Positions 24,375-32,999 of a stretch of 64,000 bases of DNA are shown here, piece by piece. The notes under the pieces were generated by a model that was given only the letters and a program-made list of their open reading frames with translations, ran no database searches and had not been told where the DNA came from. Numbering within the stretch: position 1 is the first letter of the stretch; the number at the start of each line of letters is the position of its first letter. Source of the stretch: an uncultured Methanoregula sp. (GTDB lineage Archaea > Halobacteriota > Methanomicrobia > Methanomicrobiales > Methanospirillaceae); assembly GCF_963662735.1 (NCBI RefSeq), contig NZ_OY759744.1:2708153-2772152 (forward strand), in the 5' to 3' direction. The translations under genes were made by a program, and so were the position numbers.

Positions 24375-24413
24375 ACTTGGTACCATAAAAACACGCGGAC
24401 GGGAAGACAAATA

Positions 24414-25022
24414 ATGGATCCCCCTATGTTCCGGTATGGAACCACCGAGATAAATCACTTGAAAAAGCGGGACAGGAAACTCGGGCTTGCCATTGACCGG
24501 ATTGGTATGATCGAACGTGAAGTTACTCGGGACCCGTTCACTGCGCTGGTATCCAGTATCGTTGGCCAGCAGATCTCGGCAAAAGCGGCAGCAACCGTCT
24601 GGAACCGGATGCTGGAGCGGTTCGGAACGATCAGTCCTGCGACCATTGCATCTGCATCCCCCGAAGAGATCCAGCAATGCGGCATGTCCTCCCGGAAAGC
24701 CGGATACATTCACGGCATAGGTACAGCAGTGGTGCAGGGAGACCTGGATTTTTCCCGGTTCCCTGAATTATCCGATAATGAGATCATCGGCAGGCTGATT
24801 TCTCTGCATGGCGTTGGAAGATGGACTGCGGAAATGCTCCTGATCTTCTCGTTAGAGCGCCCGGATGTGGTAAGCTGGAGCGATCTGGCTATCCAGAGGG
24901 GCATGATCAACCTTTACGGGCACAAAACCCTGACGCGTGAGCAGTTCGAGCGGTACCGGAAGCGCTATTCCCCGTACGGCTCGGTGGCCTCTCTCTATCT
25001 CTGGGCAGTTTCGCACGAGTGA
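24414..25022 (+). CDS. alkA: DNA-3-methyladenine glycosylase (AlkA/HhH-GPD family)
   Basis: This base-excision repair enzyme of 202 residues removes alkylated purines. The helix-hairpin-helix LHGVGRWTA spans 131-139 and the catalytic aspartate is D157 in WSDLAI. VGQQISAKAA near 50-60 is typical of the AlkA branch. It lacks the N-terminal domain and the iron-sulfur cluster found in some relatives. It stands alone between a lipoprotein gene and mscL. Confidence 0.9.
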   Translation: MDPPMFRYGTTEINHLKKRDRKLGLAIDRIGMIEREVTRDPFTALVSSIVGQQISAKAAATVWNRMLERFGTISPATIASASPEEIQQCGMSSRKAGYIHGIGTAVVQGDLDFSRFPELSDNEIIGRLISLHGVGRWTAEMLLIFSLERPDVVSWSDLAIQRGMINLYGHKTLTREQFERYRKRYSPYGSVASLYLWAVSHE

Positions 25023-25187
25023 TTGCGGGAAATATGTCGGGTGGTGCCAATGTAAGTCCACCGGCAGATACCGGATACAGGTATCCGGCCTGCATCCTGA
25101 TCACCGGCCCGATGATGACCGCACACTGCGATACCTTATCGTTGTACTGCAGATCGTTATACGGCCGGATCCCGGTGAACGAAGATT

Positions 25188-25565
25188 TCAGACCTTCTTC
25201 GAAACATCCCCTTTCATGATATACTTCACCGTGAGGAAGATAACAAGGGCAATGATAACGAAATCGATGATGGCGCTGAGGTAGTCCCCGACCATGAACT
25301 TCAGCGGCCCGATCGCCAGTACAGCGGCCTGCCAGTTACCGCTCGGCGTGACAATCGCGATAACTGGCATAATAAGATCGGTAACGGTCGAGTTGATCAG
25401 TTTTGTAGCTGCCGTTCCTATCACGAATGCAACCGCAAGCCCGATGACCTGGTATTTCTGGAGGAATTCCATGAACTCCTGGTTGAATCCTTTGGCCCCT
25501 TTGCCAATTGCCAGAACTCCGCCACCGATCATTTTTTCAGCTTCCTGGATATTCTTTTCAGCCAT
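25188..25565 (-). CDS. mscL: Large-conductance mechanosensitive channel MscL
   Basis: This 125-residue channel protein opens under membrane tension to release solutes during osmotic downshock. It has the N-terminal FMEFLQKYQVIGLAVAFVIG first helix, the pore segment DLIMPVIA, a short periplasmic loop and a second transmembrane helix near 95-115. The length is slightly below the bacterial norm because the C-terminal bundle is short. A perfect AGGTGATT ribosome site precedes the ATG. Confidence 0.95.
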   Translation of the reverse strand: MAEKNIQEAEKMIGGGVLAIGKGAKGFNQEFMEFLQKYQVIGLAVAFVIGTAATKLINSTVTDLIMPVIAIVTPSGNWQAAVLAIGPLKFMVGDYLSAIIDFVIIALVIFLTVKYIMKGDVSKKV

Positions 25566-25712
25566 GGTAAATCACCTGTGAGGCACGGGTGAGACACCGG
25601 TGTCCTCCACCCGTGTGGATTGCCGGCAGATCCTATCAGTGTTTGTACGAAGCCGGGGAAAGTACCCGGAACACTGCAAAGCGCATTTTGCGAAAAAAGG
25701 ATGAATACCGGT

Positions 25713-26579
25713 TCAGACCAGCGGGTCAGGCTGTTTGTCACCCAGCGCCGGCAGTTTTGTCGGTTTGACAAGGACCGGCTCATCAGAACTGCGGATCTTC
25801 TCAATGATGAGCTCTTTGCCGGTCTTCGTAATAGCGAAAATCGGGATAGCGATACCGGCCTGCAACAGGGCGTTTCTCCCGGCTATCTCGCGGATGGTTT
25901 TCGAAGCACAGCTGGTGACCAGGTCGGATGCGGCAACAAGTATCTCGGCCTCTTCAGCAGTGAGCCCGGTAACATGGACACCGAAGATCACCGTTGCCGG
26001 GTGGATCCTGCGGATAGTCGCAGCATCCCCGGGGAGAGCAACCGTTACGGCGATCTTCCGGAATCCTTTTTCAACGGCAAGGGCCACACCGGCAAGCTGG
26101 TCGAGCGTTGCATTCTCCCGGTCCAGGACAAAACCGCCATTTGCTTCAATCCGGTCCATCACAGCCGGATAGGGAGAGGTGAAAACAAGGCCGGACATCC
26201 GGCCGCCAATTCCCTGTACAAGAGCCGGCGTAGTGACAACGACCGTTCCCGCACCATCGCAGGCAAGAACCACCGCATCGATGAGGCCGGCATGGAGACC
26301 AAAACTGAGGATCTCCGATGCACCGAATCCCACGAACTCACGGTTGTCCAGTACTTCCCGGTCTGGGGTGCACATACCGAATGCCTTGATCCGGTGCTCG
26401 ATGTTAGCTTTCACCGACTCTTTTTTGATATCCGGTATCGGGTACGCGAACCGTTTTGCAAGCGGGCAGTCACGGATCTGCGATTCGCCAACTTCAACAA
26501 CTACCCCGTCGCGGATGATGATCCTGCATCTTCCGATAGCTTCGATAATGTGCTCGTCTTTTCCCGGATGACTTGCCAT
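25713..26579 (-). CDS. Methanogenesis marker protein 8 (DUF2099)
   Basis: This 288-residue protein belongs to a family confined largely to methanogens and of uncertain biochemical role. Recognisable blocks are DEHIIEAIGRCRIIIRDG at the N-terminus, FGMCTPDREV, ACDGAGTVVV, VQGIGGRMSGLV and VTSCASKTIREI. The marker is good evidence that the host makes methane through methyl-coenzyme M reductase. I prefer ATG 26579, with GTGAGG ten bases before it, over an in-frame GTG at 26594. Confidence 0.92.
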   Translation of the reverse strand: MASHPGKDEHIIEAIGRCRIIIRDGVVVEVGESQIRDCPLAKRFAYPIPDIKKESVKANIEHRIKAFGMCTPDREVLDNREFVGFGASEILSFGLHAGLIDAVVLACDGAGTVVVTTPALVQGIGGRMSGLVFTSPYPAVMDRIEANGGFVLDRENATLDQLAGVALAVEKGFRKIAVTVALPGDAATIRRIHPATVIFGVHVTGLTAEEAEILVAASDLVTSCASKTIREIAGRNALLQAGIAIPIFAITKTGKELIIEKIRSSDEPVLVKPTKLPALGDKQPDPLV

Positions 26580-26697
26580 AAACCCATTCCTCACTGCCGG
26601 AATTATAGCGCGTGAAGGAGTATGTGTTTATTGGTCGGGGGCAATGCAACGTTCATATTGCCCACCCTCGCGACCAGTTTAATTCCAGCCGGTAATA

Positions 26698-28035
26698 TCA
26701 GATGAGCCGGAGCCGCTGCCCGTTCATCATAGGGTGAACGGTACTGTTCGTTGTATATCCCAGTTCACCGGCAAAGTCTGCATACAAAGCCGTCATTTTC
26801 AGATCGGCGTGGGCGGGGATGATGTGCTGTGGCTGCAACAGGTTGATGAACTCATAGTGGTCTTCCCGGTATGCGTGGCCACTGACATGCAGGTCCTCAA
26901 AAATCCTGGCGCCGGCCTTCCGGAGGTGCTGTTCGATAACGAACCGCTGGCCGAAATTCATCGGGTTGGGTATGACATTTGCAGAGAAGAGGATCTTGTC
27001 CCCTTTGTTAATCTGGTAGGGAGCATCCCCCATGGCTATCCGGGTGAGGATAGATCCGGGCTCCCCCTGGTGGCCGGTGATGATGGGCAGGAACTTCTCT
27101 TTTCCTTCCTTGATCATACGGCGCATCACCCGTTCAACCGTCCTCCGGTCCCCAAAGACGCTGGAGGTTGAAGGGAAGGAGACGAATTTCATCTGTTCTG
27201 CGGTAACGGAATATTTCTCCATAGAGCGTCCGAGAAACACCGGTTTCCTGCCGATTTCATGGGCACATTCTGCTATGGTTTTCACCCTTGATATATGCGA
27301 AGAGAACGTTGTTGCCACAATGGCATTCTTGTCGTCTTCAAGCGCGGTGATGACCCCCCGTACGAGATCCCGGGCAATCCGCTCGCTCGGGCAATGACCC
27401 GGCCGGTGGATATAGGTACTCTCCACGATCAGGGCAAGGACACCTTCCTTGCCAAGCTGCCGGAACCGGGCAAAATCCGGGGGGGCCCCGATAACCGGAG
27501 TCCGGTCAAATTTGAAGTCGCAGGCATAGACGATTGCACCCTGCGGCGTGTGAAGTACCGGCGTTACCGTATCGATAATTGAGTGCTGTGTATGGACAAA
27601 CTCAAGAACAAGGTTCTGGGAAAGAGTGTACCGTTCCCCGGCTTTGAGGGCAAAGAGCCGGTTACCCACCCCGAATTTCTTTTCCCCGGAGATCTGCTGC
27701 CGGATCAATTCCGTTGCATACGGTGTAGCGATAATCGGCGCATTGTACCGGTGCGCGAGTTTCGGGATTGCCCCGATATGGTCGAGATGCCCGTGCGAGC
27801 AGACTATGGCTTTGACGGTTCCCTCAACGGATTTCAATACGGTATCGTCCGGTATTGCCTTGATCTTGATCAGATCAAGGGAATGCATATTTTCGACTTC
27901 CGCATCCTCGTGGATCATCAGCTGATCCAGGCGAAGTCCCATGTCGAAGATGACAATTTCCTTTCCGCAGCGGACCGCGGTCATGTTGCGCCCTACTTCA
28001 TCGTATCCGCCAACGGCGATAATTTCTATTTCCAT
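26698..28035 (-). CDS. Archaeal ribonuclease J
   Basis: This 445-residue metallo-beta-lactamase / beta-CASP nuclease degrades RNA from the 5' end and helps mature and turn over mRNA and rRNA. The zinc-binding signature HGHLDH is at 81-86, and further ligands lie in HTQHSIID and CDFKFD. The C-terminal motifs HVSGHA and IPAHADL match RNase J. The length fits the euryarchaeal enzyme, which lacks the bacterial C-terminal extension. AAGGAG precedes the ATG. Confidence 0.93.
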   Translation of the reverse strand: MEIEIIAVGGYDEVGRNMTAVRCGKEIVIFDMGLRLDQLMIHEDAEVENMHSLDLIKIKAIPDDTVLKSVEGTVKAIVCSHGHLDHIGAIPKLAHRYNAPIIATPYATELIRQQISGEKKFGVGNRLFALKAGERYTLSQNLVLEFVHTQHSIIDTVTPVLHTPQGAIVYACDFKFDRTPVIGAPPDFARFRQLGKEGVLALIVESTYIHRPGHCPSERIARDLVRGVITALEDDKNAIVATTFSSHISRVKTIAECAHEIGRKPVFLGRSMEKYSVTAEQMKFVSFPSTSSVFGDRRTVERVMRRMIKEGKEKFLPIITGHQGEPGSILTRIAMGDAPYQINKGDKILFSANVIPNPMNFGQRFVIEQHLRKAGARIFEDLHVSGHAYREDHYEFINLLQPQHIIPAHADLKMTALYADFAGELGYTTNSTVHPMMNGQRLRLI

Positions 28036-28653
28036 CTGGGTATCTCCTTGATGATGTGATCTGTATATTTTTCCAGGAATTTCCTGAGTTATAACGCAAT
28101 TATATGATACATGCCGGATTGGTTCTCCGATCCCTTATCCGGGCCTGACCATGAAAAATACCGGGCTTCCCGTTCCCCTGCGCTGAACGCAATGGTTCTG
28201 GTATTTTCTCAAAGGGTCTTCACCACGCGAACGTGGATCATCGGCACTCTGTCAGGATTACATTTCATTTCCCGACGCTGATATTCGTGAGTTATGCTAT
28301 TTTCCGGATTAAATCCGCCTTGTGAAGGGGACGTGGGTACAGGGATACGATGTTGCTATGACCGGGTATATCCGGGCAGTTACACATTTCCGGTAGGTTG
28401 AATACTATTCTCCGGGAAGCCATATAATACCGTTTGGTGCTGACAAGGGTTTCTCCTGAAATTCCCGTTCTTCATATTCATTTAAAAATCTGAAGAAATC
28501 ATGGATAGGCCTTTCAGGAACACGGATCACAAAATTATGGAAAATTTCAATAATCCTGCAAAACCCACCGCGTTATCATCGGGCGATAAAATAAAAACTT
28601 CCGTCTCAGGTGAAACTCCAAACACATATGTCGGACTATGACGATAGTTCTGT
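28036..28653. other. Intergenic stretch between divergent genes
   Basis: About 618 bases without a plausible gene. The left end carries the RNase J leader and a near-palindrome CAGGAATTTCCTG, with TATA-like AT-rich stretches near 28090-28105. The right end has GATAAAATAAAAA near 28584-28597, a candidate TATA region for the following gene. The middle shows no feature I can name. Confidence 0.5.
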
Positions 28654-29394
28654 ATGGACAAAGGATCGCGGCTCTGGGAGATCGACTGCGCCCGCGGCAT
28701 CGCGATCCTCATGATGGTAATTTTCCATACGGTCTTCGATATCAGTTTTTTCCGGATCGCTGAGGTTGATGTCTCGGGCGGATTCTGGCGTTATTTTGCC
28801 TACGCTACGGCATCGCTCTTCCTGCTGATTGTCGGTGTATCGCTTGTTGTTTCCCATGCCCGGGCAGCACGGAGCCTTGCCGGGTTCCCGCTCGCAAAAA
28901 AATTCGTGCTTCGCGGGGCAGGTATCTTCGCGCTTGGCCTTCTTGTTACACTCGCCACGTACCTGTACCTGCACGAGGGGTTCATAATATTCGGTATCCT
29001 GCACCTGATCGGGGTTGCGGTGATGCTCTCGCCGCTCTTTTTCCGGTTCGGGAAAAAAAACATTCTCATCGGGCTTGTGATCGTTCTTGCCGGTTTTTGT
29101 CTTACCGGAATTCACGGCCCGGCATACCTGATCCCGCTCGGGATCTTCCCGACCGCGTTTACGAGCGTTGACTATACCCCGCTCTTCCCGTGGCTGGGGG
29201 TAGTGCTCATCGGTATGGGCATCGGAGAGTTCCTGTACCATAATGGTATCCGGCAGTTCAGTATCCGGAACCTGCCGGATCCGGTTGTTGTGCCACTATC
29301 GTTCCTTGGCCGGCACTCGCTGGTTATCTACCTCGTGCACCAGCCGGTCATTATTCTCCTGCTGGGGATATTAACCGGTACACCGGTATTCTGA
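28654..29394 (+). CDS. DUF1624 / heparan-alpha-glucosaminide N-acetyltransferase-like membrane protein
   Basis: The 246-residue protein has about seven transmembrane helices and opens with WEIDCARGIAILMMVIFHT, the signature of the DUF1624/HGSNAT-like acyltransferase group, whose conserved histidine lies in the first helix. The end FLGRHSLVIYLVHQP is also typical. Relatives move acetyl groups across or within the membrane onto sugars, so it may modify surface glycans. The substrate is unproven. A hairpin 63 nt after the stop probably ends the transcript. Confidence 0.8.
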   Translation: MDKGSRLWEIDCARGIAILMMVIFHTVFDISFFRIAEVDVSGGFWRYFAYATASLFLLIVGVSLVVSHARAARSLAGFPLAKKFVLRGAGIFALGLLVTLATYLYLHEGFIIFGILHLIGVAVMLSPLFFRFGKKNILIGLVIVLAGFCLTGIHGPAYLIPLGIFPTAFTSVDYTPLFPWLGVVLIGMGIGEFLYHNGIRQFSIRNLPDPVVVPLSFLGRHSLVIYLVHQPVIILLLGILTGTPVF

Positions 29395-29456
29395 TAATTA
29401 CGGAGATGACCTCTTATCAGGGAGCAGATCCCCCAGGCATGAAAGGGTATCTATTT

Positions 29457-29475
29457 GGAGCCCGTTGCGGGCTCC
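29457..29475 (+). terminator. GC hairpin after the DUF1624 gene
   Basis: GGAGCCCG and CGGGCTCC form a perfect 8-bp stem with a TTG loop, 63 nt downstream of the stop codon. The rest of the gene-free stretch 29395-29736 shows AT-rich patches near 29545-29600 but nothing else I can name. Confidence 0.5.
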
Positions 29476-29736
29476 GTTTGCCTGAATCCTGATCCGGTAT
29501 CCGGTTTTTTGGAACATGGGTGTCCACGCCACGGAAAAATACCGTTTTAATTAATTATTTCTCCGAAACAGCCCGTTTAATCGAAAATTGATCCTGCAAA
29601 TTAGCGGGCTTTGGCCAGGTTCGGTTTTTGCCACGTATTTCCATCACAGGAATGATAAAAATGCTGCAGGAAGGCCGCTATCGCCCGAACATACGATCAC
29701 TTCGGAAAACGAGAGGTTCCATGTGGATATTTCGTA

Positions 29737-29904
29737 CTAATTATTACGGATCCAGAAAAACCAGGTAAAGCCAATGCATACTACCGCACTACTACCGAGG
29801 AACCACCACGTCTTCCATACCGGGCGGGCTTCGCAAAAACCATAGGGACCTGCCAACTCATCAACGTGTCTTCCCATGAACCATTCCCATACAGCATAGG
29901 TCAT
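29737..29904 (-). CDS. Small tryptophan-rich membrane protein
   Basis: This 55-residue hypothetical protein starts MTYAVWEWFMG. It has a helix of about 20 residues near the C-terminus (FLGSSAVVCIGFTWFFW) followed by RNN. Six tryptophans is unusual for its size. The start is supported by an archaeal-type ribosome site, GGTGAGAG, about nine bases before the ATG at 29904. It follows another small gene on the same strand. No function is suggested by sequence alone. Confidence 0.55.
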   Translation of the reverse strand: MTYAVWEWFMGRHVDELAGPYGFCEARPVWKTWWFLGSSAVVCIGFTWFFWIRNN

Positions 29905-29998
29905 GGTACTCTCACCCATACCGCAGGCAAACCAGTGAAAAAAACCGGCTTGAGTATTCTCTTATGAGGATTGGTTACCAAACCGGTGGCGGGAATCA

Positions 29999-30298
29999 TC
30001 AGAGCAGCCCCTTTGCCTGATCAATGAGTTCAATCGTGTAGTGGTGGGGGTAATCACTCTTTTTGAAAGGAGCGGTTCCCAGGATGTAAAAACCGAACCG
30101 GGTTTCCCGTATGCGGTTGCTGTAGAGGAAATTCAGCATGGCGCTGATCGACTGGGAGGATGTTCCGGACAGGTGATGGAATTGTGCAATCTCCCGGGCG
30201 GTCACGTATGCCCGGGTGAGATGGTTCCGGAGCAGGTAATTACAGATAAGATGGGCACAATCATATCGCCTGCCCGAATCAATCCTCCGGTGTCCCAT
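29999..30298 (-). CDS. Small protein, possible winged-helix fold
   Basis: The 99-residue protein has helices and a segment TAREIAQFHHLSGTSSQSISAMLNFLYSNRI that reads like a helix-turn-helix with a following recognition helix. A basic N-terminus precedes it. GGGAG lies eight bases before the ATG. It could be a small transcription regulator, perhaps of the neighbouring membrane protein gene. This is a pattern guess and I know no family. Confidence 0.55.
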   Translation of the reverse strand: MGHRRIDSGRRYDCAHLICNYLLRNHLTRAYVTAREIAQFHHLSGTSSQSISAMLNFLYSNRIRETRFGFYILGTAPFKKSDYPHHYTIELIDQAKGLL

Positions 30299-30542
30299 TT
30301 CTGCTCCCGTTTTCCTTTCTTATACCCGATTGCTCCTTCTGCTGATAGTGTTATGTATTGTTCTCAAATTTTAAATTGAATGAAAAAAATGGCTGAAATG
30401 CCATAATGTCCCAGTGCTGATCCAAGAGGAATTGTCCAGAGATTCAAAGCGAGGCCTTCTCCTTTGTTTTCGGGAAGACAGTTTTTTTCTGGAAAGTATT
30501 TCTATTATCATCGTAAAACAAAACTATCCAATAAGGTAAAAG

Positions 30543-30845
30543 GTGATTCAAACGACAGGAACAAACGGCCATTTTGAACAGGGACGGTGGGTAGTGAACC
30601 CGGAACCGGTCCCCCGTAACAATGACACGCCAATCGATGCCCGAATCAGCGGTGCAACAAATGCTATTGTCGCAGCCGTGGATGATTTTGCCAAAGTCAC
30701 ACGGGATCTGGTAACCAGCGAAGAAGGGAAGAGGTATATCGAAAAGACCATGAAGGATTCCACAACGCAGGTCCAGAAATCCATTGAGGATCTTCTTGCA
30801 AAGGCGAAATCCGATCTGGAAAGTTCGATCAAATCGCTGAAATAA
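30543..30845 (+). CDS. Small helical protein of unknown function
   Basis: The 100-residue protein starts at a GTG with AAGGT five bases before it. An N-terminal WVVNPEPVP patch is followed by two long amphipathic helices rich in Lys, Glu and Asp (about 31-100), with a possible coiled coil at the end (IEDLLAKAKSDLESSIKSL). It looks a little like granule-associated phasins, but that is only a resemblance in composition. The overlapping long frame on the other strand looks like antisense. A T9 run follows the gene. Confidence 0.65.
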   Translation: MIQTTGTNGHFEQGRWVVNPEPVPRNNDTPIDARISGATNAIVAAVDDFAKVTRDLVTSEEGKRYIEKTMKDSTTQVQKSIEDLLAKAKSDLESSIKSLK

Positions 30846-30894
30846 GTATACAGAAACCGGTCCGGAAACCATTCGCTTTTCGGACGTAATGAAA

Positions 30895-30903
30895 TTTTTT
30901 TTT
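30895..30903 (+). terminator. T9 terminator
   Basis: A run of nine T's 50 nt after the stop of the small helical protein gene, consistent with archaeal termination. Confidence 0.55.
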
Positions 30904-31075
30904 AACCTGCCAATCTTTTCCAGGATGTCCATACTATCAGAGGAAACGTTCATCCCGTACCAATCCTCATACCTTTTACTAGTATGATTCACCTCTCCAT
31001 TACCGACACAATCTCCCGGGTCACGGTCAGATTCCTGCCAATAGAACGTACCCCACGATCCGGGAGAGATGCCCT

Positions 31076-32827
31076 TTGACCGGAGAGATGGATCTCAAAC
31101 TGGAAGCGCTCTCGAAATATATTGTCACGAGTCCTTCCTGGGCCAAGTCTCTTACCCTCATCTTCATTCTCTCCGGCTGCGTTGAGGTGATGGCTATTCT
31201 TGGAAGCGGGAAGTCGTTTACTCATCCCACCCTCTTCCCGGTCATGGCCTACCTCATACCTGCACTTGGAGCCCTTGCCCTGACACCCTGGCTGGCCCGG
31301 AGGTTTTCCGGAAAACTCACGTACGAGTGGTCGGGGCTCACGGCAGCGCTAGGTCTTGTGATCTCGCTCTTCATCTCGCTCTCACCGGTCCTCCTGGTCA
31401 GTTCCTCGTTTCCGGTCTTCTTTGCGATCTCTCTTGCCCTTGTCTTCGCGTTCCGTATGCTCCTCCTCGCAGCGGTTGTCGATTACCACCTTCGCCGGGT
31501 CGTAGTCCCGGCGCTCATCCACTCAGGCCTTGCCGTTGCCGGGGCAGCACCGTTTCTCGGCCTGAATTTCGTGCAGCTCTCCATCCTCCTCCACATCAGT
31601 TTCGCGCTCGGCGTTCTCGTCTTCATCATCGTGATCGAACGCCCCATGAAAGCCAACTTCCGGGTCGGTCCCCTTGAACTGGCCAATGCCTTCCTCGCCC
31701 ACCTCTCCGAGGGAAGCCATAAGCTCGACGACTTTTTCAGGAGCATAGGTGAGAGTGTGGTCGTGCCGGAGGTCTCGCTCGTCATGGAGCGGGAAGGAAA
31801 AGAGGAGATCTTCCTCACGGTCCCCAATGTCCATCCCGGGCCTCTCGGCGAGATCGGCGGAAGCAACCTGCCGAAGATCCTTCACGGAATGTTTGGCAAC
31901 TCTTCGATGGTCTTCCATGGCTCGGCTTCGCACGATTTCAACCCGGTCGATGAAGTGGAAGTAAGAAAAGTAGGGGATGCGGTCATCCAGGTCCGCCCGT
32001 CCACCTGCACGAACGAAGGATGCACGAAGGCGGCGAGGTACCGGTGCGGGTCGGTCGATGTGCTTGCACAGGCATTCGGGGACACGGTCCTTGTTGTTGC
32101 AACCCGGTCGCCGCTCGTCACCGAGGACCTGGAATTCTCGGTCGGCTATGCAATCATGAAATCGGGTGAGAAATTTTTTCGACACGTCGCATTTGTCGAT
32201 GCCCACAACTGCATGAACGCACTGGAAGATGGTGTCCACCCGGCAACGGAACTTGCCATGGAGTATGCCGGTGCTGCTGAAGCAGGGTTTGCAGATACTG
32301 CAAAGAGAGAGCAGTTCAGGTTCTCTGCCGGCTATGCTGCACGGATGCTTCCGTTCTCACGACAGCAGGGGTTTGGCGACCTGGGTGTCCAGGTTCTTGT
32401 CGTGGACGCCGGCGGACAGAAAACGGCGTATGTCCTCTTTGACGGGAATAACATGCAGACCGGCGCCCGGGACGAGATCCGCAAGAGACTGCTTGGACTC
32501 GTTGACGAATGCGAAGTCATGACCACCGATACCCATGTCGTCAATACCGTTTCCGGCAGGAACCAGGTTGGGCTAGTTATACCGGTCGACACATTCTACC
32601 CCCTTGTCGATGAAGCTGTCCGGGAGGCACTGGCCGATCTCGCCCCCGCCCGAACTGCCGGTGCAACCGCGTGGTGCCATGGCATCGTTGTCTTTGGTTC
32701 ACAGCGAATATCCCAGATCGCATCTACCGTCAATGGAATGATGGGATTCATCCTCCCGGTTGCGATCATTATCATTATCGGGGCATTCCTGACAACAGCG
32801 ATGGCGTATATCCTGTTGGTGTATTAG
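31076..32827 (+). CDS. DUF2070 membrane protein
   Basis: This archaeal protein of 583 residues has about six N-terminal transmembrane helices (to about residue 190), a large soluble domain and a final membrane helix (near 558-582). The soluble domain carries the family signature VPNVHPGPLGEIGGSNLP, and histidines such as that in FVDAHNC may bind metal. The function is unknown. I keep the TTG start at 31076 because GGGAGAG lies at a good distance. ATG 31088 is the alternative. It lies just upstream of aglB but is separated by 172 nt. Confidence 0.87.
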   Translation: MTGEMDLKLEALSKYIVTSPSWAKSLTLIFILSGCVEVMAILGSGKSFTHPTLFPVMAYLIPALGALALTPWLARRFSGKLTYEWSGLTAALGLVISLFISLSPVLLVSSSFPVFFAISLALVFAFRMLLLAAVVDYHLRRVVVPALIHSGLAVAGAAPFLGLNFVQLSILLHISFALGVLVFIIVIERPMKANFRVGPLELANAFLAHLSEGSHKLDDFFRSIGESVVVPEVSLVMEREGKEEIFLTVPNVHPGPLGEIGGSNLPKILHGMFGNSSMVFHGSASHDFNPVDEVEVRKVGDAVIQVRPSTCTNEGCTKAARYRCGSVDVLAQAFGDTVLVVATRSPLVTEDLEFSVGYAIMKSGEKFFRHVAFVDAHNCMNALEDGVHPATELAMEYAGAAEAGFADTAKREQFRFSAGYAARMLPFSRQQGFGDLGVQVLVVDAGGQKTAYVLFDGNNMQTGARDEIRKRLLGLVDECEVMTTDTHVVNTVSGRNQVGLVIPVDTFYPLVDEAVREALADLAPARTAGATAWCHGIVVFGSQRISQIASTVNGMMGFILPVAIIIIIGAFLTTAMAYILLVY

Positions 32828-32934
32828 ATCCCTCTTTTTGCATTATAAAACCAGTTTTGGATAAAAAAATATTTTTAACAGGTATCGCTGGGGATGCGGA
32901 TTGTTCCTACCAGAATCGGTGAACGAGTGCCAGA

Positions 32935-32966
32935 TAATAAATCGACAGTAGTTCGGATGGTGCGAT
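32935..32966 (+). promoter_or_regulatory. Motif pair upstream of aglB resembling the RHH-gene repeats
   Basis: TAATAAATCG (32935-32944) and ATGGTGCGAT (32957-32966) lie 34-65 nt before the aglB start. ATGGTGCGAT is identical to ten bases at the start of the RHH-acyl-CoA synthetase gene (21486-21495), and TAATAATCG occurs twice just before that gene. Shared control is possible but a chance match is not excluded. Confidence 0.3.
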
Positions 32967-32999
32967 TTTATTACAATTCCCTTTCATAACAGATTATCA

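Noticed and set aside
30444..30992. 182-codon frame opposite the small helical protein
   Set aside because: The plus-strand frame has a ribosome site, regular helix pattern and a terminator. The minus-strand frame has none of these.
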